From positions 620,001 to 684,000 of the forward strand of contig MCFL01000004.1 of assembly GCA_002102555.1 (NCBI GenBank): DNA of 64,000 bases, in the 5' to 3' direction. The stretch comes from Catenaria anguillulae PL171 (Eukaryota; Blastocladiomycota; Blastocladiomycetes; Blastocladiales; Catenariaceae). Of the stretch, positions 22,846 through 33,590 are shown piece by piece (the stretch's first letter is position 1; each line of letters opens with the position of its first letter). A model generated the notes under the pieces. The model was given only the letters and a program-made list of their open reading frames with translations. It was not told the origin of the DNA and searched no databases. Position numbers and translations under genes: made by a program.

Positions 22846-24942
22846 ATGGCCACATCCAATAGCCTCTTTGGAGCACACAGAGCCATACGCGGAGCAGTAT
22901 CAAACATAACCGCGGCTCTCACCTCCACGTACCCCTCAAGCAGCCCCACCGCCCGAGCCGAATCCCCTTACAACAACATCAACGCGTCATCATCCCGAAC
23001 CGACGTGTTTCCCAGAACCGTCACTTCCAAGCTCAGCTTTTCACCTCTCCTCGTGGGGGTCGGCGACGTGTAATCGGGCTTCTTGCCGGAGGGGTGGTAC
23101 TTGTACTACTCATTGCGCGATGGCTGCCCGGAGAATCAAGCACCCAACCTGCCGGACTCACACCAAGGGCTCCGGCCACCGCTAAAGCCGACGTGCCGCC
23201 ACGCACAATCAACCCACCAACATGGCCAAAGAGCATTCCTATCCTTCGTCGGCCGTCGCCAGCTGCCAACTGCGCTTGCCAGAGTATCAAGCCAGGCCAG
23301 AAGAAGAGGCCATGTTTAGCGAGTTTCAGGCTGTGGGTTTGGGAACGAATCGTTGGTTGAAGCGTACGCGCCAGTTGCGCGCCAGTTTGGTGTGTTGGAA
23401 GCTCAGAGCCTTGTTCTTGCAAGCAATAGCTTTTCGGAACCGTGGAATGTCGACTTTTGACTCATCATTTCCTTGAACAGTGGCTCCACCGAAGGGCGAC
23501 ATCTTTTCGACATTTGGTGTCGTCATGACCTCGAACCGTTCGCACGCACCCACACTTCGCCGCTTCCTCGACTCGATGGTCAAGTTTTGCTCGGACTGCG
23601 ATCGCGCAAAGATGCTCGTCATTGTGCCATCAAAGGACCTCGGTGCATTCACAGAGATTCGCAACAAACACGGCCAACAGCTGCCAAAGCTCGAGTTTGT
23701 GCCATTCAACAAAATCTTTCCTGCAATCAACAAGGCGCTCGAGGGCAAGACGCCCGGATGGCCGCGTGGGTGGAGCGGGTGGGACGAGGACAAGTTTGTG
23801 AATGGAACCAATGTGCCCATGTATCAGGTGCGCTTGCCATTTCATTCTCGTGGCCGAGGCTTAAAGCATGTACTGATCGAGACGTCTTTGACAGTCGCTG
23901 CAAAAACTCTATGGATGTACGTTAGGTGCGCGCTTAAGATGCCTTGTACACTCGTTCTCACATCCAGCCGTGTTCTGCCTTCTAGGTCTGCATCTCGCCC
24001 GCGAATACTGCACGCTGCTGGATTCCAGTGGGTTCTTTGTCCGATACGCAACCATTGCCGACATTTACGGTGGATTCAGGAAAAGGTTTGACCGCCATAT
24101 CCTACATTCTGATCCGCCTCTGTAAGCTTCGTCAAGCAGCCGACTCACGGTTTCTGCTGGAAACCCCACGTTTGCAGCCCGTACTATTTGTACAGCTCAT
24201 ACTTTCGCCATCGGCATCCCGCAACACAAGCTGCTGCCAAGATCCTCGGCTACGAAGGTTTGCTGCTTGATTCTGTTTTCCTCACGGCAACGCAGACTAA
24301 GACCTTGCGCTTCACAGAGGAATGGGGCTGGACACTTGAAGAACACAACTGGTCGGTCGACACAAACATCCTTGCCGAGCTCGAGCGCATCATTCACGAG
24401 GCTCGACCGTCATTGCAACATTTGGAGCTGGGAATGTCAATTGAGACCATGTATTGGGTCTACCTCATGCACAACCGCCACCGTTACTCGCGGTTCCTCG
24501 TGTTTGACACGGCAAACTTGTTTGGATTTCAAGTGATTGATGGGATGCGCCGCCTCGGAAACTGGGAAGACGATTGGTACTCGCCATGGGAGGATCTCAG
24601 GTACAGTTGCAATTCGTCCTCACTTGCAGTGGCACACTGAGACTTCGGCACGGTCTAATCCTTGTCGTGTTCGTCCTCGGACGGGCTGCCTATAGGTGGT
24701 ACTTGGAAAAGGACCCAAAGCTAATTGACCTTGCCGTGAACATCGTCAATAAGAACAAGTTCAAGATGTACAGGTCGTCAGAACACCCATCAAGTGTCAC
24801 GTTCCTCGAGCGGGCAGCGTCCATTGTCATGTGTGTTGGCGAGCAGCCTGAAAAGATCTATAACTTGGCCATGCAGGGGGTATTCAACAAGGGCGGCGAT
24901 CAGATGGAGGACAATAGTGTGGAGGACAGTCTCAAACGGTAG
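22846..24942 (+). CDS. Type II membrane glycosyltransferase-like protein, copy 1 (frame-broken first exon)
   Basis: Exons about 22846..23389, 23481..23827, 23895..23916, 23986..24085, 24178..24257, 24318..24600 and 24696..24942. A short cytosolic N-terminus is followed by a membrane anchor (VIGLLAGGVVLVLLIARWL) and a Pro-rich stem. The lumenal domain begins GDIFSTFGVVMTSN and contains KMLVIVPSKDLGAF, a LDSSGFF motif (possible metal/nucleotide-sugar site), ADIYGGF, AAKILGYEGEEWGW and MYWVYLMHNRHRYSRF. The pattern is reminiscent of DUF6492-type GT-A glycosyltransferases, an inference from motif order only. Within exon 1 the frame shifts near 23040, 23250 and 23352, each as if one base were missing. 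The other exons are clean and have the same lengths (347, 22, 100, 80, 283) as those of copy 2, 370 bp downstream. Confidence 0.6.
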
Positions 24943-25313
24943 AAGAAGGCGACTCGGCAATGGTTTGTGAGCGGATGAAGTGGTGCAAGAGCCCGTGCGT
25001 CAGTCGCGGATGGACTCGGACTGTCGTTGAAGCTTTCTCCAGTTGTTATATGTGCCCTTCTACATATCTGTATCACCCCATACTCTCCCATTGCACAAAC
25101 CTGAGGTCGTTGGTCTGGTCGCGTCGAGTATGGGAACTGGCGCTCGCACTGTGGCCGATCACTCAAGGTTCACAACCAAACAATTTATCCGTGTGACTCG
25201 ATATTTAGGCACATGAATGTCCTCATGGCCGCGATAAACACTTTCTGAAATTCAATCCCGAAACCATCTCCACTGCGCGGCTGCTATCGTCCATCGCCTC
25301 TGTTTCGCAATCC

Positions 25314-27176
25314 ATGAAGACACGATACATCAACGAAGCAACTATGGTCACCCCTGGCAAGGCACACATGTTCCACCGAGTTCGCTGGAGCCGATGGCGG
25401 CTTATCAACACGTTCATTGGCGGATTACTGGTCGTACTCATGTGCACATACTTATTGGCGCCTGGCGACACTTTGATCCTCAATGATGGTTTGGCGCCCA
25501 ACAACCAACAACAATCACCACCGCCACTGAACGCGATCTATCCGGCGACGTCATTGTCAAAAGAGGAAGAGGCAATGTTTGGACAGTATCAGGCTGTGGG
25601 TTTGGGCAATGATACACTGGAAGAAACATACGCACCAATTACCAGGAAATACGGTCGGTTTATAGCTGTTTCCCATTCGAATGTACCCTACGATACCTGC
25701 CGAGTTCTGACATTCGTTTAAGGCGTTTAACCGCAGTCTCCCCACCCAATGGTGACATCTACTCGACATTTGGCGTCGTCATGGCATCCTTTAGCCCACA
25801 CGCGAAGTTCTTGTCACGATTCTTTGATTCCATGGCCAAGTTTTGCCGTGATTGCCACCTCGTGCGCATCATGGTCATTGTACCATCAAACGAGGTGGAT
25901 CTTTTCAGCGATTTACGGATCAAGCACATTAGCAAGTTACCAGGCCTTGAAATGATTCCTTTCACACAAGTATTTCCCGCGCTCAACGAGACACTTGCCG
26001 TGAATACACCGGGGTGGCCTGATGGGTGGATGGGATGGACCGAAGAGCGGCTGCTCAAGGACAAGGATCGGTTGCTTCTCCAGGTATGATTGCTGCAATT
26101 GAATGGTTGTATGTTCAAATTTCCTTACATTCAAGCCGCATTGATACCCGTGCTTGTTGCCTATGTGTGTAGTCGTTCAAGAAAGTCTACGGGTGTACGC
26201 TTCCGCGCTCTTCCGAACCACCTATCAGTCCATCACGCGGCTTTGGACGCTCAATCTCGGCTGTGCCAACAATTTCTAGGTCTGCATCTGGCCATGGAGT
26301 ACTGTATGGTATTGGATTCCGAGGGCTTTTTCATTCGCGACACGACACTCGCCGACATTTACGGTGGGTTCCGCAAAAGGTCTGGTATATCTTCCTTTCT
26401 TTCCGGAGTTCGAGCTGGAAGACGCTGACTCGGAAGCCATTGTTGCATTCAGTCCCTATGTTGTTTACAGCTCGTACCTTCGGCACACTTACTTCGCGAC
26501 CGATTTCGCTCACAAGATCCTTGGCTACCAAGGTATCTGTTCCACCGCCAAATTCGATAGTATCGACCCTCATTTGACAAACCCACTCTTCAGAGGAACT
26601 TGGTTGGGCGCTTGAAGAGTACAATTGGGTCTTGGATACGAACGTCATTGCTGAACTGGAGTGCATCTTTCGCGACAAACGGCCGACCCTCGACCAGATG
26701 GAAAAATATGTCTTTGTCGAGGTTGTATACTGGATCTACTTGATGCACAACCGCCACAAGTACCCTGGGCTCCGCGTACTCGACACGGCCAACTTGTTTG
26801 GGATTCGGACGCTCGAGCACATGCGCCAGATGGCCAACTATGACGACAAATTCTTTACTCCATTTGAGGATCTAAGGTTTGCGTGTTTTCCTGTTTGCTT
26901 TGTGCCGAGTGTGCGGCTGACGGTATCCGATGCAATACTCTGCTCAGGTGGTTCATGGAAAAGGATCCCGCGCTGGTCGATGTGGCCGTCAAGGTGTTTC
27001 GGAAGCATGGGTTCAAGATGCTCAAGACGAGCGGATCAAAGCAGAGCATTGAGTTATTGGAGAGGGCCAATTCCATTGTGCTTTGCGTCTCTGAGCAACC
27101 AGACAATGTGTACGAACTGGCTATGAGTGGGCATTTCATGCCGAACGCGGACCAGGAACAGTCTGGGCAAGTGTGA
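25314..27176 (+). CDS. Type II membrane glycosyltransferase-like protein, copy 2 (intact)
   Basis: Exons 25314..25653, 25737..26083, 26173..26194, 26280..26379, 26453..26532, 26594..26876 and 26948..27176, 466 aa with no frame break. Residues about 28-48 form a transmembrane anchor (LINTFIGGLLVVLMCTYLL) after a basic N-terminus, so the rest is predicted lumenal or extracellular. The catalytic-like domain mirrors copy 1: GDIYSTFGVVMAS, RIMVIVPSNEVDLF, LDSEGFFIRD, AHKILGYQGEELGW, VVYWIYLMHNRHKYPGLRV. Every intron interrupts the same codon position as in copy 1, but intron sequences and lengths differ (61-89 nt), so the duplication is not very recent. Substrate is unknown; membership of a DUF6492-like family is a hypothesis. 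Confidence 0.66.
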
Positions 27177-27951
27177 CATGTGCGTCTTGACTGACCGGCT
27201 CGTTTCTGAATACATACAAGTGTTGTGTTTCTTGACTGGAATTGTCTTGACGCTCCGAATGAGCACACAGCAAAGCTCGACGGTTGACCCAAATCGCAAT
27301 CGCCCCTCTCTACTCTCTTCCTATGCAAGTGTGTCGAGGTGAGCTGGTGTGGGACATTTGTCCCCTCATCATTGGCAATGAATCATTTCCCCACCGGTTT
27401 CTCCAATGTCATTTGCGCAATCTGTTTCCATAGGCTGGCTCCATTGACGTCGTCGTAAGTCCCCACTCAGGCTATTCGCTATTGTGCAAATCTTTTTCAA
27501 TTCCTTTTGATTCGGTTGATTCAATGTAACCGAATCTAGGGGAAGAAAGGAACGGGGAGTGATCGGCCGTGTGATGTGGGAATAAGGTCGATGTGGTCGA
27601 AGAAGCATCACATCAAACCAAACGAAGGCGATTGAACGCCGTCGCCTGTCCACGCCATTTCGCTCGGATCCATGGCCAAGATCGAGCTGGTCAAAGCGGG
27701 GTGAATGAGTGTAAATATAGAGAGCCGGCCAGTCGAATCTTTGTCCCTGAGAGCAGTCGCTTACCTCAAGAACGCCAATTGTCGAATTAGTCCCCCTGCT
27801 TGACCCGTCAGTCTAGCTCGGGAACCACTGGTGGCCAGGCACAAGCATATGCCAAGAGCACGAGTTACAGATGACTTCGAGAACTCTTTTCCACCCACAC
27901 ATGTAGCCGGTACAGTATACACGTACACACTAGGACTGCAGCCAACCGCCG
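27177..27951. other. Intergenic stretch left of the transposon
   Basis: No reading frame here shows a recognisable protein and no RNA gene was found. It ends with CCGCCG directly against the transposon terminus. The 455 bp beyond the other terminus (39249-39703) are also without a convincing gene, so I cannot say that a gene was interrupted by the insertion. Confidence 0.4.
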
Positions 27952-27975
27952 CCCTGTGCAAAAAAATGTCCGGCA
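27952..27975 (+). repeat. Left terminal inverted repeat of the transposon
   Basis: 24 nt: CCCTGTGC, seven A, TGTCCGGCA. It matches the reverse complement of 39226..39248 with a single A indel. The flanking base triplet is CCG at 27949..27951. Confidence 0.88.
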
Positions 27976-28519
27976 GGGTAGGGATGTCCGGCCAGATTGG
28001 GCCAGAGTCAAGCCAAAGCCGGACATTCTGCTGATCATTGCGGTGATAGTCATGACGTCATGATGGTCAACATCCATTACGTATTAAATGGCCAACCTGG
28101 TGCTGACGCACAGGCAAGTTCATATGCGCTGTCCTGGCCCTCAGGCCTCAGAGAAGCGTCAACAACCAACAAAGTGAAGGGCGTCGCAGCTTCGGCCCGC
28201 AGAGCAAAATGGTTCTATGTACATCTGCCAGCTGTCTGTACACTTGCGGGGAGGTTGATACTTCGTGATTGAGCGATCCAACTCGTTTTGTCGATCACTC
28301 CTTCGCTTCTGGGTTGACAGCAGTGTGACGCCGTTTTTTATGATGCAACTGGACCCAACAAGAGGGCAAGGCTCAGCTTACGTACTCGCCAGTCACATTC
28401 CGCAATGGTACCAGCGCATCCCTGCAACCGTCACCTTCGGTCCTCATGTCCAGGCATACTCACTGGCAGCATCCGTTCACGATATTCTCTAGTCATCTGC
28501 CACGCCTCCAGCTTTCCCT

Positions 28520-29086
28520 TTGCCTCATCTCAAAATGGGGGACCCTATCAGCAAAGTCACTGGGCTACTTTCGCAGTATGCCGAGATTGCGGCGGATGGG
28601 GATTCATTCCACATTCACCCACAACTTGTTGGTTGGGTCTCAAGCGGCCACAAAAAAGCACACCATATTTCACCCACGACGACCACGGAATGGACTTCTG
28701 CAAGCACCGCCGTGGTGGACTTTCGCCGCAAGAAGGATGTCAAGCGTTACATTTTTCTTTTACACGTGGAAACCAGCAACGTCATCCAAGCCCAGCGAGG
28801 CCAAGTCCACACCCACCACGCCCTGTTGAGTGTTGACCGTGAGGCGGCGTTGATCCGTTTCTGGGACCCTGTCAGCGCAAGACACAAGAGGGCCAAAGGG
28901 CAGTATGTCAGTGCTTTGCCACGTCTTGTCCGGGCAATGCGAGGCAAGCTGCCCAAGTCGTACAAGTTTCAAGTTGGCAATGGCAAACAATCCGAGGAGG
29001 CCCAGGATTGTGCAAACCAGTGCTTCATTGCCATTGGTACAGGCGTTATGTTTGCCGACCAGTCGGATTGGAGGCCATTTCGCTGA
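28520..29086 (+). CDS. Ulp1-like cysteine protease ORF carried by the transposon (possibly partial)
   Basis: The same frame is open upstream from about 28265 except for a TAG at 28490..28492. The downstream part, from an ATG at about 28535, encodes about 180 aa. A short region has the order and spacing of the Ulp1/SENP (C48) catalytic triad: a His in THHALLSVDRE, an aspartate in FWDP, a Gln in FQVGNGKQ and a Cys in DCANQCFIAIG. Such deSUMOylase-like domains are recurrent passengers of plant and fungal DNA transposons. The in-frame TAG, or a missed intron around it, leaves open whether this is the complete gene; the N-terminal part of the domain may lie in 28265-28490. Assignment is from motif order alone. 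Confidence 0.48.
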   Translation: MPHLKMGDPISKVTGLLSQYAEIAADGDSFHIHPQLVGWVSSGHKKAHHISPTTTTEWTSASTAVVDFRRKKDVKRYIFLLHVETSNVIQAQRGQVHTHHALLSVDREAALIRFWDPVSARHKRAKGQYVSALPRLVRAMRGKLPKSYKFQVGNGKQSEEAQDCANQCFIAIGTGVMFADQSDWRPFR

Positions 29087-30200
29087 ACGTCGTAGAGCTC
29101 TTTCCGGGGAAATTGGTTCATATACATAGTTGTTGTAGAAATGAAATATATCACGTTGTTGTAAACCAAGGCCTCGCCATTCATGGATGCATGGATGGAT
29201 CGTCCTCCAGTCACAAATGTGTGAATGAGACTGATACTTACACGGGCCATGGCGATGAGCCATGGAGGAGCCATAGAGGGGGCGATGAGCCAATGGGAAC
29301 ATTACTCGTGGCTGCCGAGGAGTCAGCGGATGAATTGGCGAGTCAATGCTTTACTTGTCACACCAAGATTTGATGAGAGTGAGACAATACTCACCCAGAG
29401 AGGGTCAAACCGACTCCTTCGAGACAAGTCAAGTCGTCCCACACCGGTATAAATACCGGACTGTCTCCCCTATCAAGTTGGGGCAACAACGATTGCTGCT
29501 TTCTATATCTTACCAAAGTCGAAATCTACAACACACGTTTCGCGCGTGAGTGTTCGCAGCCAGCAACCTTTCATCAGAGCCTCCATCATCGCACACCTCC
29601 GGATTTCGCGTTGGTAGCGCACATCTCTCCACTCGATAAAAACGGCCCAAACTTGGATGTGTTGTGCCAATATGTCTGAGAAATACTTTCAAATTGGTTG
29701 TAGACTTGTGTAAGCTCGGGCTCGCCCTGAATTATGTTTCGCGATTGCCAAATGGGATCAGGTCATGTCTGGGAACATTGAACTGGCACACTTCGTAGAC
29801 TCTTTCCATACGTATTCAGAGCTTGAGGCTCGCGAGCAAGCCGTTGAAAGCCCGAGTGATCTATTACATTGATGTGTTTCAGGACAGACAGACAGACGGA
29901 CAGAGAAATTGGTGACCAATTGAAGGCCTGAGGGCCAGCATACACTATTGCACACATGTAACGTGCAGACAGGCATGCACAGCCTCGACATCGACCCAGG
30001 CAGTTAACAACGTAAACATAGTGAGAAATTTATGGAGGACAAATAAGTACAAAGGTCTAAATTATCTAAATGGGACACCCAGTACAATAGCATTGAGAGG
30101 TAGAGAGTGACCAGTTGTTTAAGAGACGTGAATGGAAACAGATGCAACCATGTGACCAGAACTACACCTGCGCGCACCTCCACTGATCCAAGGATTGACT
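29087..30200. other. Non-coding interior of the transposon with one arm of an internal inverted repeat
   Basis: No gene is seen. A palindromic TATA element sits at 29444..29459 and the left arm of the internal inverted repeat at about 29616-29950. From about 30000 to 30200 lies the presumed 3' region of the minus-strand companion gene. Confidence 0.45.
29616..29950 (+). repeat. Left arm of an internal inverted repeat
   Basis: Blocks such as CTCTCCACTCGATAAAA, GTTGTAGACTTGTGTAAGCT and GACAGAGAAATTGGTGACCA recur, in reverse complement and the same order, at about 37545-37765. Identity in the blocks is high; the left arm carries an extra ~110 bp. Confidence 0.8.
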
Positions 30201-33200
30201 CTATGTATCGGATGGTCGCGCATAAGGGTTGAACCGAGCTTGCCCATGGGTAAGGCGGTCGGTGTAGGCATGTGGCCATTGTTGTTGCGGCGGCGCGACG
30301 TATGCGTGCTGCGGTTGCAGCAGCGGGCCTGGCACTTGCTGCGGCGGCGGCGGCGGAGCGTGTGCATGTTGCCATTGCTGCGGCTGGCCGCGCACTTGCT
30401 GCTGTTGCGGCAGCGCGTCGTGGGCGTGCTGCAGTTGCGGCGGCGCGACGTATGCGTGCTGCGGTTGCAGCAGCGGGCCTGGCACTTGCTGCGGCGGCGG
30501 CGGCGCGGCGTATGCGTGCTGCTGTTGCTGTGGCGGGCCGCGCACTTGCTGCTGTTGCGGCAGCGCGGTGTGGGCGTGCTGCTGTTGCGGCGGCGCGGCG
30601 TATGCGTGCTGCTGTTGCTGCGGCTGGCCGCGCACTTGCTGGTGTTGAGGCAGCGCGTCGTGGGCGTGCCCTGGTTGCGGGAGCAGGCCGCGCACTTGCA
30701 GCTGCTGCAGCAGCGCGTCGTGTTGCTGTTGCGGCAGCGGGCCGCGCACTTGCTGGTGTTGAGGCAGCGGGCCGCGCACTTGCTGCTGTTGCTGCGGCTG
30801 GCCGCGCACTTGCTGCTGTTGCTGCGGCTGGCCGCGCACTTGCTGCTGTTGCTGCGGCTGGCCGCGCACTTGCTGCTGTTGCTGCGGCTGGCCGCGCACT
30901 TGCTGCTGTTGCTGCGGCTGGCCGCGCACTTGCAGCTGCTGCAGCAGCGCGTCGTGTTGCTGTTGCAGCAGCGGGTCGTGGGCGTGATGCTGTTGCTGCG
31001 GCTGGCCGCGCACTTGCTGCTGTTGCGGCAGCGCGTCGTGGGCGTGCCCTGGTTGCGGGAGCAGGCCGCGCACTTGCAGCTGCTGCAGCAGCGCGTCGTG
31101 TTGCTGTTGCGGCAGCGGGTCGTGGGCGTGATGCTGTTGCTGCGGCTGGCCGCGCACTTGTTGCTGTTGCGGCGGCGGGCCGCGCACTTGCTGGTGTTGA
31201 GGCAGCGGGCCGCGCACTTGCAGCTGCTGCAGCAGCGCGTCGTGGGCGTGCTCTGGTTGCGGGAGCAGGCCGCGCACTTGCTGGTGTTCCGTAGGCGAGT
31301 GCAAGCTGACCAGTTGTGCACGACTTGCTGGCACGGCTGTTGTGGGCGGCGGGCGCGAGGCTTGAGAAAGCGGCTGGCGTGCAGGTGCAGCTTTTGTTGC
31401 CGCCCTGGCCGCGCTTCGGAAAGACGCTGCCTGCGACGGCGTCGAGTGTGTTGGAGGGGGGGGGGGAGGAAGCCGAGCGGAGGAAAGCGGTGCCGTCCGG
31501 GGTGTCAGAAAGCCAAGATGATTTGGGATTCCGGCCGCGCGAGACGTTGCACGTTGTGGTGATGATGATGGTGCATGATCCGAGGAGAGGGTTGACGGTG
31601 CGGGCGCTGTCGAGGGGGATGACGCATGCCCTGCAATACTGGACGACTGTGGTGATTGCACCAAAGAGGGCATACCAGGAGTTGATGATTGTATGAGTGG
31701 TTGCGCGGGGCGAGACGGAGTGGGTGCATCCGACGCAACACCATTTCGGAGCCCCTTCTTGGCCTCCGATTCCTTTCCGACCATGAGCAGAGTGTGCTCA
31801 AACAAAGTACCACCAGCTGGCAGTTGTGGGAAACCACCGATCTCTGGAACAAATCGAGTCATGGCGACATGGAGCTTGTTCCGATAGCCTTGATGGACAA
31901 AGGCATCAATGAGGTCGAGTTCCATGTCTGCCGCGAGCTCCTTGGCGATATGGGTTAGGCGTTTCTGTTGGATATTGGATGAGAACATGGAGGAATTAGT
32001 ATGAATGCTGACCCCGGACAATGATGTGCTACCAATGGTCGTACCACAATGGAGTCCGCCTTCTGGTTGCCCGCTCTGCCTGGTACCAGGTCGAACGCAT
32101 TCAGCGCAAAAAGAATGGGGCGCACACCCTTGATGCGTGATGGCAACGTTGCACGGAATTGGACCCATCTTGGATCAGATGTATCAAGTGGTGCGAGGCG
32201 AAACTGCCGGGGGGCATAGCCTGGCACAAAACATGGGACGTGTCAGATGTCATGGAGCTGAAAAATTGTCAAGTAGTGAAGGAATGTACCATTCTGAAAC
32301 ATGTACGTCACGAGAGTGACGCCCCCATCGGGAATTTGTCGCTTTGACCCAAGTGCCGCACGGAGCATCTCGCGGATCCGAAAAATGTCGGCCCCAAAGC
32401 CCGCATTGGTTGACTCTGCCCGTGCCATCGAGTCTGCAACCGTCAGCGTGACCCGTTCAAATGCGTCCCGTGTTGGGTGATCCATGTTGAAGAATGCGGG
32501 CAACCTGGAAGCGAATAGCAAGGTGTTAGGAAATGGACGACATCACCGGCTGACCAATGACAAAATGCAACAAACGATTCATTTGGGATGTACGGGGCGG
32601 CGAAGTGATGTCCAGCTAAGCCGTTGTCCGCGACACGAAACCGAGCGATAATGTCACGCAGTGTTGTGCGTGTTTCATTGGTCCGTGCCTTGGTGTCTGA
32701 CACGGCAGGAGGGTCAGTTGCAAGTACTTCGACATTGATCAAGTACCGCTCCGTAACACGCCCGTCGACATCCATACTGGGCTCCTGCATGACGACATTG
32801 GCTCGGAAGGCCACCAGCGAAGTCCATGGGGGCTGTTGGTCCGTCAGAATTGACACAGCCGGTAAAGCAGGAACGACGGACGTCACGGGGCCTACTTGCG
32901 ATAAATCGCCCGCGATGGTCGTATCTTGATCGGTTGTTTCGTCGCTGGCCATCGGTTGTTGATTATCTTGAGACGAAGAACCAGGATGTGTCGGTGGAGG
33001 GAGCAGCATGAGGGGAGTTGACGGCAAAGCGGGATATGTATTGAATAAGGGCTGATACTCGTCAATGGCGGGCGGGGTGACAGGCGGAGGGGCTGCCGGG
33101 GCATAGTGCACAGCTGGAGCTTGGCCTTCGACTGAACTCAACATTGATTGGAGATCAGCGGTGGACGTGCTCGCAAGAAACCTTTCAATGTCGTCGAGGT

Positions 33201-33474
33201 TGTTGAAGGTGCCCATGCCCGAGACAATAGCACCCAGTGGTGTCCCCGGTGAGATGTCGGGCATATCGAATTGGGTGTTGGTGGCATGAGCCAAGAGCAG
33301 ATTCGACTGGTTGGACGAAGGCGGCGGCGGGGGCGCGATGGCACCTGGAGTACGGCTGCCTTGTGTTCCTGGCGACGGATTGTACTCGGAATTCATGGTA
33401 TCTGTGGCCGGAGAATGATTCATGATCTCATTCGCGGGAGTGGGAGAGCCGGCTCGTCGCCGGTGTGTCATCAA
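30201..33474 (-). CDS. Transposon companion protein with C-terminal Gln-rich ten-residue repeats
   Basis: Exons complement(32555..33474), complement(32290..32504), complement(32033..32220) and complement(30201..31964); phases agree and give 1028 aa with no frame break. Introns are 50, 69 and 68 nt. Residues 1-210 are Pro/Ser/Thr-rich. Residues about 210-510 look folded: SLVAFRANVVMQEPSMDVDG, TLRDIIARFRVADNGLAG, AFCHWLPAFFNMDHPTRDAF, IKGVRPILFALNAFDLV, KRLTHIAKELAADMELD. A Ser/Pro-rich linker follows, then about 35 decapeptides of the type QVRGQPQQQQ / QVRGPLPQHQ / HAHDALPQQQ up to near the C-terminus. It is transcribed away from the transposase with about 115 bp between starts. I recognise no domain; by position it could be the second transposition protein (a TnpA-like DNA binder). 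Confidence 0.7.
30270..31300 (+). repeat. 30-bp coding minisatellite
   Basis: About 35 tandem units of 30 bp, variants around TGCTGTTGCTGCGGCTGGCC plus GCGCACTTGC, with five identical units at about 30780-30930. Unit length is a multiple of three and the array lies within the last exon of the minus-strand companion gene, where each unit codes ten residues. Units fall into at least three variant classes (VRGQPQQQQ, VRGPLPQHQ, AHDALLQQ) that recur in blocks, so expansion involved multi-unit duplications. Confidence 0.9.
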
Positions 33475-33590
33475 CAGCGATCCCTGAGACGCACATGGGC
33501 CTTCGATGGACTCAGGTTAACGATCGGGTTGTATGACGCGCGAGACGCGCGTGCTTGTTCGCAGCATCCGCATCCATGGCATCTCAACTT

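Noticed and set aside
30195-31562. Plus-strand frames of 455 and 340 codons rich in Leu/Arg and Ala/Arg
   Set aside because: They are antisense readings of the 30-bp minisatellite. The minus frame continues into unique, well-composed exons, the plus frames do not.
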